Positions 42,151-48,905 of a stretch of DNA of 64,000 nt are shown here, piece by piece. Where the stretch lies: the NCBI RefSeq assembly GCF_000023825.1, contig NC_013061.1:1922001-1986000 (forward strand), read 5' to 3'. Both the position numbers and the translations under genes were made by a program. Position 1 is the stretch's first letter. Each line of letters starts with the position of its first letter. Source of the stretch: Pedobacter heparinus DSM 2366. GTDB lineage: Bacteria > Bacteroidota > Bacteroidia > Sphingobacteriales > Sphingobacteriaceae. The notes below the pieces were generated by a model. The model saw only the letters and a program-made list of their open reading frames with translations. It did not search any database and was not told the DNA's origin.

Positions 42151-43377
42151 CTACAGCCTGGTAACGAAAACTTTTCTTCCGGTTACCTTAAATCTTATAT
42201 TACTTGTTCCTTCGAGGGCATTTAATACCCTGGATATTTTATCATACCGTGAAATTGTTCCCCCAAACATTTCATTACCGGCATCTTTGTTTTCATAGAT
42301 CACCTCTACATTATACCAACGTGCTACCTTTCTCATAATGCTCTGCAGGTCTTCATTCCTGAACATAAATTCGCCCTTTATCCATGCTACAGCCAAATCT
42401 GTATCTACCTTTTTAACTTTGATTTCAGCACCGTTGTTTACGGCCTGATCTTCGGGTTTAAGGATAGTTGTCTCTTTTTGTAAAAGAGGGGCCGTAATTC
42501 CTACAGCCCCTTCAAGCAGCGTTGTTTTAGTGTCCGGTTCGTCCGGATAACTGTTAATATTAAAATGGGTGCCCAATACGGTCACCTCCTGGGTAGCAGT
42601 TTTAACGATGAAAGGCATTTTTCTTGCCCGTTTTTGCATGCCAAACAGGGACTTTACATGAGATACCTCAAAGTAGGCCTCACCAATGAGTAATACTCTG
42701 CGTTCGGCAAGCCCTTCAAAAGTAGATGGGAATTTAAGTGTAGAACCGGCATTGAGCCAAACATTGGTGCCATCGGGTAGGGCGATATGATATTGTCCTC
42801 CCTTTGGGGTGGTTAAAGAATTTAAGCCACTTAAGGGATTTGAGGAAGAACCTCCAGGCAATACCAATGCAGGGACAGAGTCTCTTTGCCCTGGAGTGAT
42901 GGTTTTAACCGCATCGGGGTTAAACTGGTAAAGCAATTGTCCGTCTGACTGTTTAATGATCTTTACACCCTGATCTATCGCCAGCTCTCCGTTTTTAACA
43001 TCGCTCAGGTCAATTTTTTTTCCGTTGGGCAAGGTTAGGGTTGCTGTGTTCGTTCCGGGTTTAATGTCCTCATCACAATTGCAATCTGTCTGTGAAGGTG
43101 TTTTAACAAACAGTAAAGTCCATACACCAAGCATCACTACAATGGCTGCAGCTATTGTAGCTACACGAAGAGGCCAGTTGATTTTTTTTACAGGAATCTG
43201 GTTAGTGGGCATGGCTTCCCATATTTCTTCCAGGCTGTGTTCAATCTCATCTTCTGAATATTCGGTTGGTTCTTCCCCAAGGGTAAGAAACCAATTTTCT
43301 ACAATAGCTTTTTCCTCTGCATTGCAAAGGCCGCTTTTGTATTTCCTTAATAATTCATATAAATGATCTTTTTCCAT
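42151..43377 (-). CDS. FecR-family anti-sigma factor
   Basis: From ATG 43377 (408 residues; a GTG one codon before is possible) it has a cytoplasmic N-terminal sigma-binding part (1 to about 70, with KYKSGLCNAEEKAIVENWFL). One membrane segment follows (about 75-92), then a periplasmic FecR domain (PKGGQYHIALPDGTNVWLNA near 190-210) and a C-terminal DUF4974 segment (MFRNEDLQSIMRKVARWYNV) that meets the STN domain of SusC. It holds the sigma factor at 43607 until the transporter signals. Confidence 0.94.
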   Translation of the reverse strand: MEKDHLYELLRKYKSGLCNAEEKAIVENWFLTLGEEPTEYSEDEIEHSLEEIWEAMPTNQIPVKKINWPLRVATIAAAIVVMLGVWTLLFVKTPSQTDCNCDEDIKPGTNTATLTLPNGKKIDLSDVKNGELAIDQGVKIIKQSDGQLLYQFNPDAVKTITPGQRDSVPALVLPGGSSSNPLSGLNSLTTPKGGQYHIALPDGTNVWLNAGSTLKFPSTFEGLAERRVLLIGEAYFEVSHVKSLFGMQKRARKMPFIVKTATQEVTVLGTHFNINSYPDEPDTKTTLLEGAVGITAPLLQKETTILKPEDQAVNNGAEIKVKKVDTDLAVAWIKGEFMFRNEDLQSIMRKVARWYNVEVIYENKDAGNEMFGGTISRYDKISRVLNALEGTSNIRFKVTGRKVFVTRL

Positions 43378-43405
43378 CACTGTTATGTGTAGTTAAATAT
43401 ATGTC

Positions 43406-43427
43406 GGGGGTAAAGGGGGGGAGGGGG
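43406..43427 (+). repeat. G-rich run (C-rich in the fecR leader)
   Basis: The runs are G5 (43406-43410), G7 (43415-43421) and G5 (43423-43427). On the minus strand the transcript leader of fecR reads TACCCCCTCCCCCC. The plus-strand DNA could form a G-quadruplex. Confidence 0.6.
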
Positions 43428-43606
43428 TAATTTTTTTTAAAAAGTTTTGAATAATTTATTTACAATAAACCGGGGCTCTCTGATTTCCGATCCAAGTTCA
43501 TCTACACGACCTATCTGGATAAAAAATTTGGCAATTAAAGGGTTTTTAGGAAAAGGCACAAAGTTATTCGGAAGCAATAACCCATTGCTATGTGGATACT
43601 AATTGA

Positions 43607-44182
43607 TTACATTAAGCCCAGCTTTAACCGTAAAATCTTTATTGCGTTTTTTGCATGAGCCCTGATGGTTTGTTTGGAGAGGTCTAATTCCTGGGCAATT
43701 TCGTTATAGGTAAGGTTTGCATTACGGCTTAGCAGAAATACCTCGCGCATCTTTTTGGGGAGCTGATCTATCTGTTTTTCAATTAAGGCGGCCAGTTGCT
43801 TTTCGCGTACCAGGTGATCAGTCATTACAGTTTCCTGATCCTTGAAATTTTCTATCGCATCAATATACCGCTTTTGGGTAGCATTACGTTCTATAAAATC
43901 GATCATTTTGTATCGGACAGCTGCATAAAGATAGGGGGTTATTTCTCCTTTGATGTTAACCAGCTCCCGCTTAACCCACAGATCTGTAAAAAGCTCCTGG
44001 AGAATGTCTTGTGCGTCATCTTTATCACCTATCCGTTTACGGACAAAAACATACAAAATACCAGCAAACCTGTTGTAGATTTCTGTAAAGGCAATATAGT
44101 CTGAAGCCTGCAAAAGGCCAACCAATTCTTTATCAGAAAGTGCGCTATACTTGGTTATTTTCCCTGTTTTTAACTGTCCCAT
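43607..44182 (-). CDS. ECF sigma factor of the Bacteroidota SusC/FecR type
   Basis: This 191-residue protein has region 2 (YAVFVRKRIGDKDDAQDIL-type segment near 45-75; LQELFTDLWVKR) and region 4 (LPKKMREVFLLSRNANLTYN, then EIAQELDLSKQTIRAHAKNA near 155-180). It lies 229 bases before fecR and directs transcription of the susC-susD-tlpA genes when released. Its own promoter is not obvious in the AT-rich spacer upstream. Confidence 0.95.
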   Translation of the reverse strand: MGQLKTGKITKYSALSDKELVGLLQASDYIAFTEIYNRFAGILYVFVRKRIGDKDDAQDILQELFTDLWVKRELVNIKGEITPYLYAAVRYKMIDFIERNATQKRYIDAIENFKDQETVMTDHLVREKQLAALIEKQIDQLPKKMREVFLLSRNANLTYNEIAQELDLSKQTIRAHAKNAIKILRLKLGLM

Positions 44183-44520
44183 TATGATACAGGGGTTGAA
44201 TTTAATAAAAAATTAAACTTTGAGCAGAGAATTGCAGTTTTTAACAGGTATTCATTTCGTTCATTATCTGCATTGTAGATATTTGAAATAAAAATAGCCG
44301 TAAAACTATTTAAAAGGTTCACAAAATCAGTTGTTTCCCGAAAAATTCCGGTTCGTTTATTAAGTAAAACTTTAATGCGCAATAACATAAGCCCCCTGTT
44401 TTTTTTAAAAGCAGTGTATACAATATTTACGAAAGCGCGGTGATTACGGATTGGAGCCAAAATGCTAAGTAATCTCTTCTTTAAAAGAAAGGAAAACAGC
44501 AGGTTGCAGCATGTGTTCTG

Positions 44521-44556
44521 ATTAGATTTCGACCCCATTCCAAATCTAATTTTTTG
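44521..44556 (+). terminator. Terminator-like hairpin with no known upstream gene
   Basis: ATTAGATTT (44521-44529) pairs perfectly with AAATCTAAT (44542-44550) and a T run continues to 44555 on the plus strand. No plus-strand gene ends here, so it may terminate a non-coding or antisense transcript. The AT-only stem makes it weak. Confidence 0.4.
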
Positions 44557-44671
44557 TATATTTTGTATGAAATTACTAAAATATTTTTTCTTTAATCCCA
44601 AAATATTGATAAATGTCATATTTTTTTTAAAATGTTGCATCAAATACAATGAGCGCAACTTTTAAATCAAC

Positions 44672-44694
44672 TTCAGGTAAGTTCTTTACCTGAA
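44672..44694. repeat. 9-bp inverted repeat
   Basis: TTCAGGTAA (44672-44680) and TTACCTGAA (44686-44694) form a perfect dyad with a 5-base centre, upstream of the sigma factor gene. It may be an operator. Confidence 0.45.
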
Positions 44695-45089
44695 AGCGCC
44701 TTTGCTGCCGCTTTGTTTTTATATAAAAGTGACAGATAATCAACCAAATCGGTTGGCTGATATTACAAAGCGATTTTTGTTATCTAATGTTAGGTTAATA
44801 TAGTCCTTTAATAAATTAAATCAGTATAATATACTAATTATTTTAGTATGTTCGCTGGTTTTATATCTGTAGATAGTTTTTGCTTGGCATTACTTCTCAA
44901 AGAACGGAGAGCTATCGTCAAATTAATACTATTGTGTCAATTATTTACATAACCTGTATAATTAAACCACATATTTGTCTATTTATTGACATACTAATAT
45001 ACAATTTATCATAATATATACAACTATGTAAATAAAATTTACACAATTGACTATTTTTGTGAATGCATTAAGCCTGTTTATTTGGTGAA

Positions 45090-45461
45090 GTGAAAAAGCA
45101 AGCCAAAATAGATAGAGGTGCTATTCTAAAAAAAGCAGTTAAAAGTTCTGGAATTTCTGTAACCGAAGCTTCCAGAAGAGCCGGATATGGGAGAGTTACT
45201 TATTACATGCATATTGGTAATCCTGACCTGAAACTTGATATCCTGGATAAATATGCTACTGGAATTGGCTACGATTTTAGAGATGAGATTACCGAAATGG
45301 TGGAATACTATGAACGGAAAAGAGAAAACAGCTTATCTACATTCGAAAAAATAGAAGCAGAGCGTGATTTTTGGCGGGATGAATATGCCAGGACACTGAA
45401 AGAAAAATATGAGCTGCTAAAAAAGATTGAATTGCTGGAAGCCAAACTGGCCAGGAAGTAA
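45090..45461 (+). CDS. Small helix-turn-helix protein with coiled-coil tail
   Basis: This 123-residue protein starts at GTG 45090, since no upstream ATG is in frame. Residues about 12-50 read as a phage-repressor-like helix-turn-helix (ILKKAVKSSGISVTEASRRA). Residues about 80-122 form a charged coiled coil (RTLKEKYELLKKIELLEAKL). A possible -7 box lies at 45052-45059. It may regulate neighbouring accessory genes, though no operator is evident. Confidence 0.75.
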   Translation: MKKQAKIDRGAILKKAVKSSGISVTEASRRAGYGRVTYYMHIGNPDLKLDILDKYATGIGYDFRDEITEMVEYYERKRENSLSTFEKIEAERDFWRDEYARTLKEKYELLKKIELLEAKLARK

Positions 45462-45578
45462 ACAAAAAACAACTGCTTTCTCTGGAACTTTTGGTAGTTT
45501 CAGTTTAGTTTATTTAACTTAGCAACAGAGGAATACCATCCCTATTCTTTGTAAACAATTCGGCCAAACCATACTATT

Positions 45579-46007
45579 GTGAATATAAACGAGTATCTGA
45601 AAAGTGGAGTGCTAGAAGATTATATATCAGGTTCACTTAATGAAGCTGAAATAGAAAGACTGCTGCACTTAAAAACAATTTATCCAGAAATTGATGCCGC
45701 TTTATACAGAATAGATGTTGACTTAGCGGAGCTTAGAGAAAGTAAACCCATTCCGCCGCCACCTGGCTTATGGACGAGAATTGACGATAACCTGCATGAA
45801 CTGGCTAAAACGGAAGAGGAAGGTTTGCCAGGTGCTAAGCCAGTGGAAATTGAAGATACTTCTAAGCACATGCGGGTTAAGAAGCTATGGAAATGGCGGA
45901 TTATCGGAATTTTAATACTGATGGGTTTATTGGTAGGGCTTGTGATTTATCTTTATAAGGAAAACCAGCAAATGAAAGAACAGCTGGAAAATCAAGCTGT
46001 ATATTAA
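45579..46007 (+). CDS. Anti-sigma-like single-pass membrane protein
   Basis: This 142-residue protein starts at GTG 45579. Its N-terminus (EYLKSGVLEDYISGSLNEAE, then a Pro-Glu turn) matches the start of RskA-type anti-sigma proteins of Bacteroidota (SGxLExYxxGxLxxxExxxxE). A membrane segment spans about 107-126, and only a short tail follows where full-length members have 100 or more extracytoplasmic residues. No sigma factor gene adjoins it. It may be a truncated or minimal anti-sigma factor. Its stop shares TTAA with the minus-strand remnant. Confidence 0.65.
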   Translation: MNINEYLKSGVLEDYISGSLNEAEIERLLHLKTIYPEIDAALYRIDVDLAELRESKPIPPPPGLWTRIDDNLHELAKTEEEGLPGAKPVEIEDTSKHMRVKKLWKWRIIGILILMGLLVGLVIYLYKENQQMKEQLENQAVY

Positions 46008-46117
46008 AGTTGCTCTATTTCTTCAATGGAGAGTCCAGTGCCTTTGGCAATATCAGTAATGGATACACCAAGGTCTTTGAAATTTTTAGCAATATCTTTA
46101 TCACCCTTGTTGGATCC
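46004..46117 (-). pseudogene. C-terminal remnant of an Rpn/PD-(D/E)XK-type nuclease
   Basis: A 37-codon minus-strand frame, opened by a stop at 46118-46120 and with no start codon, reads KGDKDIAKNFKDLGVSITDI then AKGTGLSIEEIEQL. The pattern IAKNxxxxGxxxxxIAxxTGLxxEEIExL is the usual tail of Rpn-family recombination-promoting nucleases and related transposase-like proteins. The catalytic part is missing, so it is a degraded copy. Confidence 0.65.
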
Positions 46118-46224
46118 TTATTACCAAAGTTTGCTGAAACGGAGAGAATTTGTTCTTCCGGTTCGGGTTATTAAGAAAAGTTGCCACCATAAGATTTTTT
46201 ACCTAAGAAGCCGATAATATATGG

Positions 46225-46407
46225 TTATTTAGTAGAGTGCCCTTTTAGTAATTCTTTAGCTGGAACATGCTTAACATTTCCTTCTTCATCAGCAATCACT
46301 AATTTCTCATCATTAGCAGCACTATCGATTATGAGTTTGCGAACTGCTTCGTGGATACCAGCCATAATTTTATCACTAAGCTCAATATTTTCTGGTTTCA
46401 ATTTCAT
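46225..46407 (-). CDS. Small partner protein of the zeta-like kinase
   Basis: This 60-residue protein contains the segments LSDKIMAGIHEAVRKLI and VIADEEGNVKHVPAKELLK. Its ATG overlaps the zeta-like gene stop by 4 bases (ATGA), so the two are translationally coupled. Small proteins of this kind commonly accompany zeta-type kinases. Whether it acts as antitoxin or accessory factor is not shown. Confidence 0.75.
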   Translation of the reverse strand: MKLKPENIELSDKIMAGIHEAVRKLIIDSAANDEKLVIADEEGNVKHVPAKELLKGHSTK

Positions 46408-46976
46408 GTTGCCTGTTTTTTAATGATATTCCAAATATCGTGATTAAAAATCAATTCTGAGATAGTATACTCTCCTCTGGCAATTAATTCTGGTTGTTCT
46501 GTTGCATTATTAACCACCATCCATAAATCACAAATTGGCTTATATAACTCGAATAGGTTAGTTATTCCCCTGTAGTATCTCCTTCTAATAACATCCTTCG
46601 GAATATCATGCCCACCTTTACTTACACGGGTAGCAACTCTTGCTATCGCTTCTTCAGGTGAAGTAAGCCAAAAATAAATCAGTGTAATTTTATATTGCTT
46701 AGCTTTTGCCTTTTTAATTAAAGAGACATAACTTTTTGTTGAAAGTGTTGTTTCAAAAGCGAAATCATCACCTTCACCCATTAATTCCTCAATACGGCCT
46801 AACATAATTCGGCCAGCATCAATTGCCACCCTTGCCGGGTTAAAAGGAGAAATTCCAGCGGCAATGTTATCTGCATTAACGAATTCTTTGCAGTTCAGTA
46901 TTTCGGGCAGTATAGTATAACTTGCTGTCGTTTTACCAGCCCCATTACATCCTGCTATAATATACAGATTAGACAT
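46404..46976 (-). CDS. Zeta-toxin-like P-loop kinase
   Basis: This 190-residue protein has Walker A GCNGAGKTT at residues 9-17 and the zeta-family pattern NADNIAAGISPFNP with FAFETTLSTKSY. RRYYRGITNLFELY is the downstream basic helix. Zeta toxins phosphorylate UDP-N-acetylglucosamine or other small targets, and this short branch is common in Bacteroidota. It lies in a three-gene operon between two small proteins, overlapping both. Confidence 0.85.
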   Translation of the reverse strand: MSNLYIIAGCNGAGKTTASYTILPEILNCKEFVNADNIAAGISPFNPARVAIDAGRIMLGRIEELMGEGDDFAFETTLSTKSYVSLIKKAKAKQYKITLIYFWLTSPEEAIARVATRVSKGGHDIPKDVIRRRYYRGITNLFELYKPICDLWMVVNNATEQPELIARGEYTISELIFNHDIWNIIKKQAT

Positions 46977-47154
46977 ATGAGTTATCCTTAGCTTGATCTA
47001 ATGAATTTATTCTGTCTTCGCAGATCGTTTTAACAATTCCCTGCATTTTGGTAACATTAGTAATCAGTTCTTTTAATTCTTCCTTGATGATTCCAAGAAT
47101 ACGCGCGATTTCTCTTTGCTTAGCCTCAGGTAAGTGGGAGCGTGATGTGTTCAT
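46969..47154 (-). CDS. Small helical protein heading the zeta-like operon
   Basis: This 61-residue helical protein starts SHLPEAKQREIARILGIIKE after MNTSR. That segment resembles the first residues of fused nucleotidyltransferase-HEPN proteins, but the catalytic GS-x-D motif is absent because the protein is too short. Its end overlaps the zeta-like gene by 8 bases. It could be the antitoxin or a shortened relic. Confidence 0.65.
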   Translation of the reverse strand: MNTSRSHLPEAKQREIARILGIIKEELKELITNVTKMQGIVKTICEDRINSLDQAKDNSYV

Positions 47155-47276
47155 ATACTGCTAAGATAAACATAATGCCGGAAATATGATTCACCAATGT
47201 CCCCAGTTATATAAAACGTCACGCTCTTTTTTCCAGAATGTTTTTACTTCCAGTATAGCTTTATTGATTTGTTTGT

Positions 47277-47537
47277 CTAGTATGTTCTGGCCGGATTTTT
47301 TTCATTGGCCAGGCGCACCACCAATTTTCGGTTGTCTATTAATTTGCCATTTAAAGCATCAATGGCCCTTTGGGCAAATGCCTGGTTCTGTACCTGCACA
47401 AATCCATAACATAAACTTCTGGTACCTTCTTTAACGATATTGAGCTCATGTACCAATACATGATTGCTGAACAGTTCAAGCAATTCAATTTCTGTCATGT
47501 TGTGGGGTAAGCCTGCTACAAATAATTTAATACTCAT
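47277..47537 (-). CDS. RRM-domain RNA-binding protein
   Basis: This 86-residue protein is one RNA recognition motif. RNP2 is KLFVAGLP near residues 4-11 and RNP1 is CYGFVQVQ near 43-50, in the standard beta-alpha-beta-beta-alpha-beta order. Single-RRM proteins of this length are common in Bacteroidota and Cyanobacteria and are often cold-responsive. The RNA targets are unknown. Confidence 0.92.
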   Translation of the reverse strand: MSIKLFVAGLPHNMTEIELLELFSNHVLVHELNIVKEGTRSLCYGFVQVQNQAFAQRAIDALNGKLIDNRKLVVRLANEKNPARTY

Positions 47538-47565
47538 TATGCTACCTGGTTTTAATAATTGGACG

Positions 47566-47573
47566 CAAATATA
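47566..47573 (-). promoter_or_regulatory. -7 box upstream of the RRM gene
   Basis: The minus strand reads TATATTTG, a perfect TAnnTTTG, 29 bases before the ATG at 47537. No convincing -33 TTTG is seen at the expected distance. Confidence 0.4.
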
Positions 47574-47763
47574 TTATATATCATGCAACCGATGGTAAGG
47601 GAATTTGACCAGAAGAAAAAATGTGAACAATAAGAACAACTTTGGTCCGTTTCGGTTGTTTGGTTAATCGCTTAAAATAATCACCTTTAAATATACCCCC
47701 ACCCCCCTATGAAAAACGTGGTATTTCTATGTCTTATTACCTCATCTCTAAAAACGGTAACTT

Positions 47764-48708
47764 ATGCAAGCATATATCCAATTTCATCTGGCGGCTATTC
47801 AATCGGAAGTTTTAACACCTGGTACGCTGAGCAATCAGAGTAAGATGCCACTGCGTATAGCGATGGCACAAAAGCTTATTACCCAGGAAGGGGCTTATAT
47901 CATCCAGTCTGTAAGCCATTACCTGGCCCATTTAAAGTTATTTGAAGCAGTATTAAATGCTGATGCAAGCCTGAAATATACCATAGCAGAACCGGCATTT
48001 TTGTTGTTTGCCGACCTGAGCCGAAACTCCTGCCAGTTGTGTTACCGCCCCGCAGGTGAATATGAACTACAGCTACTGGTGGGGATGAACCAGTTTTTGA
48101 TTGCTTCTTTACGGACAGACTGGTTGATTTACAAATGCCAGCATCTAGCCGTACTTAGTTCCTTTACCAGTTCTTTAGAGCGGGCTGCTGATCAACCCAA
48201 AGATTTGCCTGCTTTTGGTATGGCTGCCAGCTTATTCAGGTCTTTAAAAATGATGGATAACCGCATAAAAGATATGGGGATGGATAGCGAGGGCTATGTG
48301 TTTATCAACGAATGCATCAATAAGTACTACCATAGGCTGATTGGCTCGGATACCATAAACGCCTATTACCAGGAAAAGGGTAGGGCACTGGTTGCCTTTG
48401 TAAAAGAAAACTTTGCCACACCACTGGTGGATGATATGCCTGCACTGGCCAGCAGGTTTATGGTATCGGAAAGAACGCTTGCCCGTTTGGCAAAGCTGAC
48501 TTTCGGAATTCCCCTGCATGAGCAGGTGATCAATACCAGAATGACTTTTGCTTACAGCCAGTTAGTTACTACTGCTAAACCCATTTATGAAATTGCCGCG
48601 CTTAGTGGTTACCAGGACCCACATTACTTTAGTAAAGCCTTTAAAAAATACCATGGTATTTCGCCAAAAGCTGTGGAAAGACCTGTTAAATTGTTGCTTG
48701 CTATCTGA
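47764..48708 (+). CDS. AraC-family regulator upstream of the giant genes
   Basis: This 314-residue paralogue of the regulator at 30872 has an N-terminal sensing domain and a C-terminal double helix-turn-helix (about 215-310, with ALASRFMVSERTLARLAKLT and IYEIAALSGYQDPHYFSKAF). The start is supported by alignment with the paralogue. The leader has a TACCCCCACCCCCC run at 47694-47707. It is followed on the same strand by the promoter of the giant pair and is the obvious candidate regulator for it. Confidence 0.92.
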   Translation: MQAYIQFHLAAIQSEVLTPGTLSNQSKMPLRIAMAQKLITQEGAYIIQSVSHYLAHLKLFEAVLNADASLKYTIAEPAFLLFADLSRNSCQLCYRPAGEYELQLLVGMNQFLIASLRTDWLIYKCQHLAVLSSFTSSLERAADQPKDLPAFGMAASLFRSLKMMDNRIKDMGMDSEGYVFINECINKYYHRLIGSDTINAYYQEKGRALVAFVKENFATPLVDDMPALASRFMVSERTLARLAKLTFGIPLHEQVINTRMTFAYSQLVTTAKPIYEIAALSGYQDPHYFSKAFKKYHGISPKAVERPVKLLLAI

Positions 48709-48762
48709 CCACTGCACCATACCGGCCGGGACAGGAGCTTTTTCAACATTTGTGGGATTATA

Positions 48763-48791
48763 TTTAATTAAAAACTTTGTTTTTAATTAAA
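48763..48791. promoter_or_regulatory. 13-bp palindrome over the -33 box of the giant operon
   Basis: TTTAATTAAAAAC (48763-48775) and GTTTTTAATTAAA (48779-48791) are perfect complements around TTT. The centre plus first arm base forms the TTTG used as the -33 element. It could be an operator, or an AT-rich terminator for the AraC gene 55 bases upstream. Confidence 0.5.
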
Positions 48792-48806
48792 ACCTTTCTA
48801 CATTTA
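48776..48806 (+). promoter_or_regulatory. Promoter of the giant-gene operon
   Basis: TTTG (48776-48779), 19 bases, then TACATTTA (48799-48806) matches the Bacteroidota promoter in all but the last base. The leader to ATG 48906 would be about 95 bases and contains a GCGCT/AGCGC dyad near 48831-48848. Confidence 0.5.
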
Positions 48807-48905
48807 ATATACATTCTATCCGTCTCCATGCGCTAACGCTCAAGCGCTTACCTGCTTTTTTATGCTGTACCTATAGTTCAATTTATTAATCTATCCTATA
48901 TTAAT

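Larger units (their letters stand above)
44183..45089. other. AT-rich spacer of 907 bp with hairpins, no supported gene
   Basis: The one long frame here (44182-44658, minus) looks spurious. Features seen are a terminator-like hairpin at 44521-44556, a 9-bp inverted repeat at 44672-44694, a short dyad CAACC/GGTTG at 44741-44755 and a possible -7 box TATTTTTG at 45052-45059 before the GTG of the next gene. Confidence 0.6.

Noticed and set aside
44182-44658. 158-codon minus-strand frame upstream of the sigma factor
   Set aside because: Composition (Lys, Asn, Phe, Ile, Leu) is what AT-rich spacer gives, no domain or start context is visible, and it contains a terminator-like hairpin.
46026-46217. 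63-codon plus-strand frame after the anti-sigma-like gene
   Set aside because: It is antisense to the Rpn-type remnant, whose opposite-strand reading is meaningful.
47709-47843. 44-codon frame with a signal-peptide-like start overlapping the AraC start
   Set aside because: It overlaps the well-supported AraC gene in another frame and the length is within chance.
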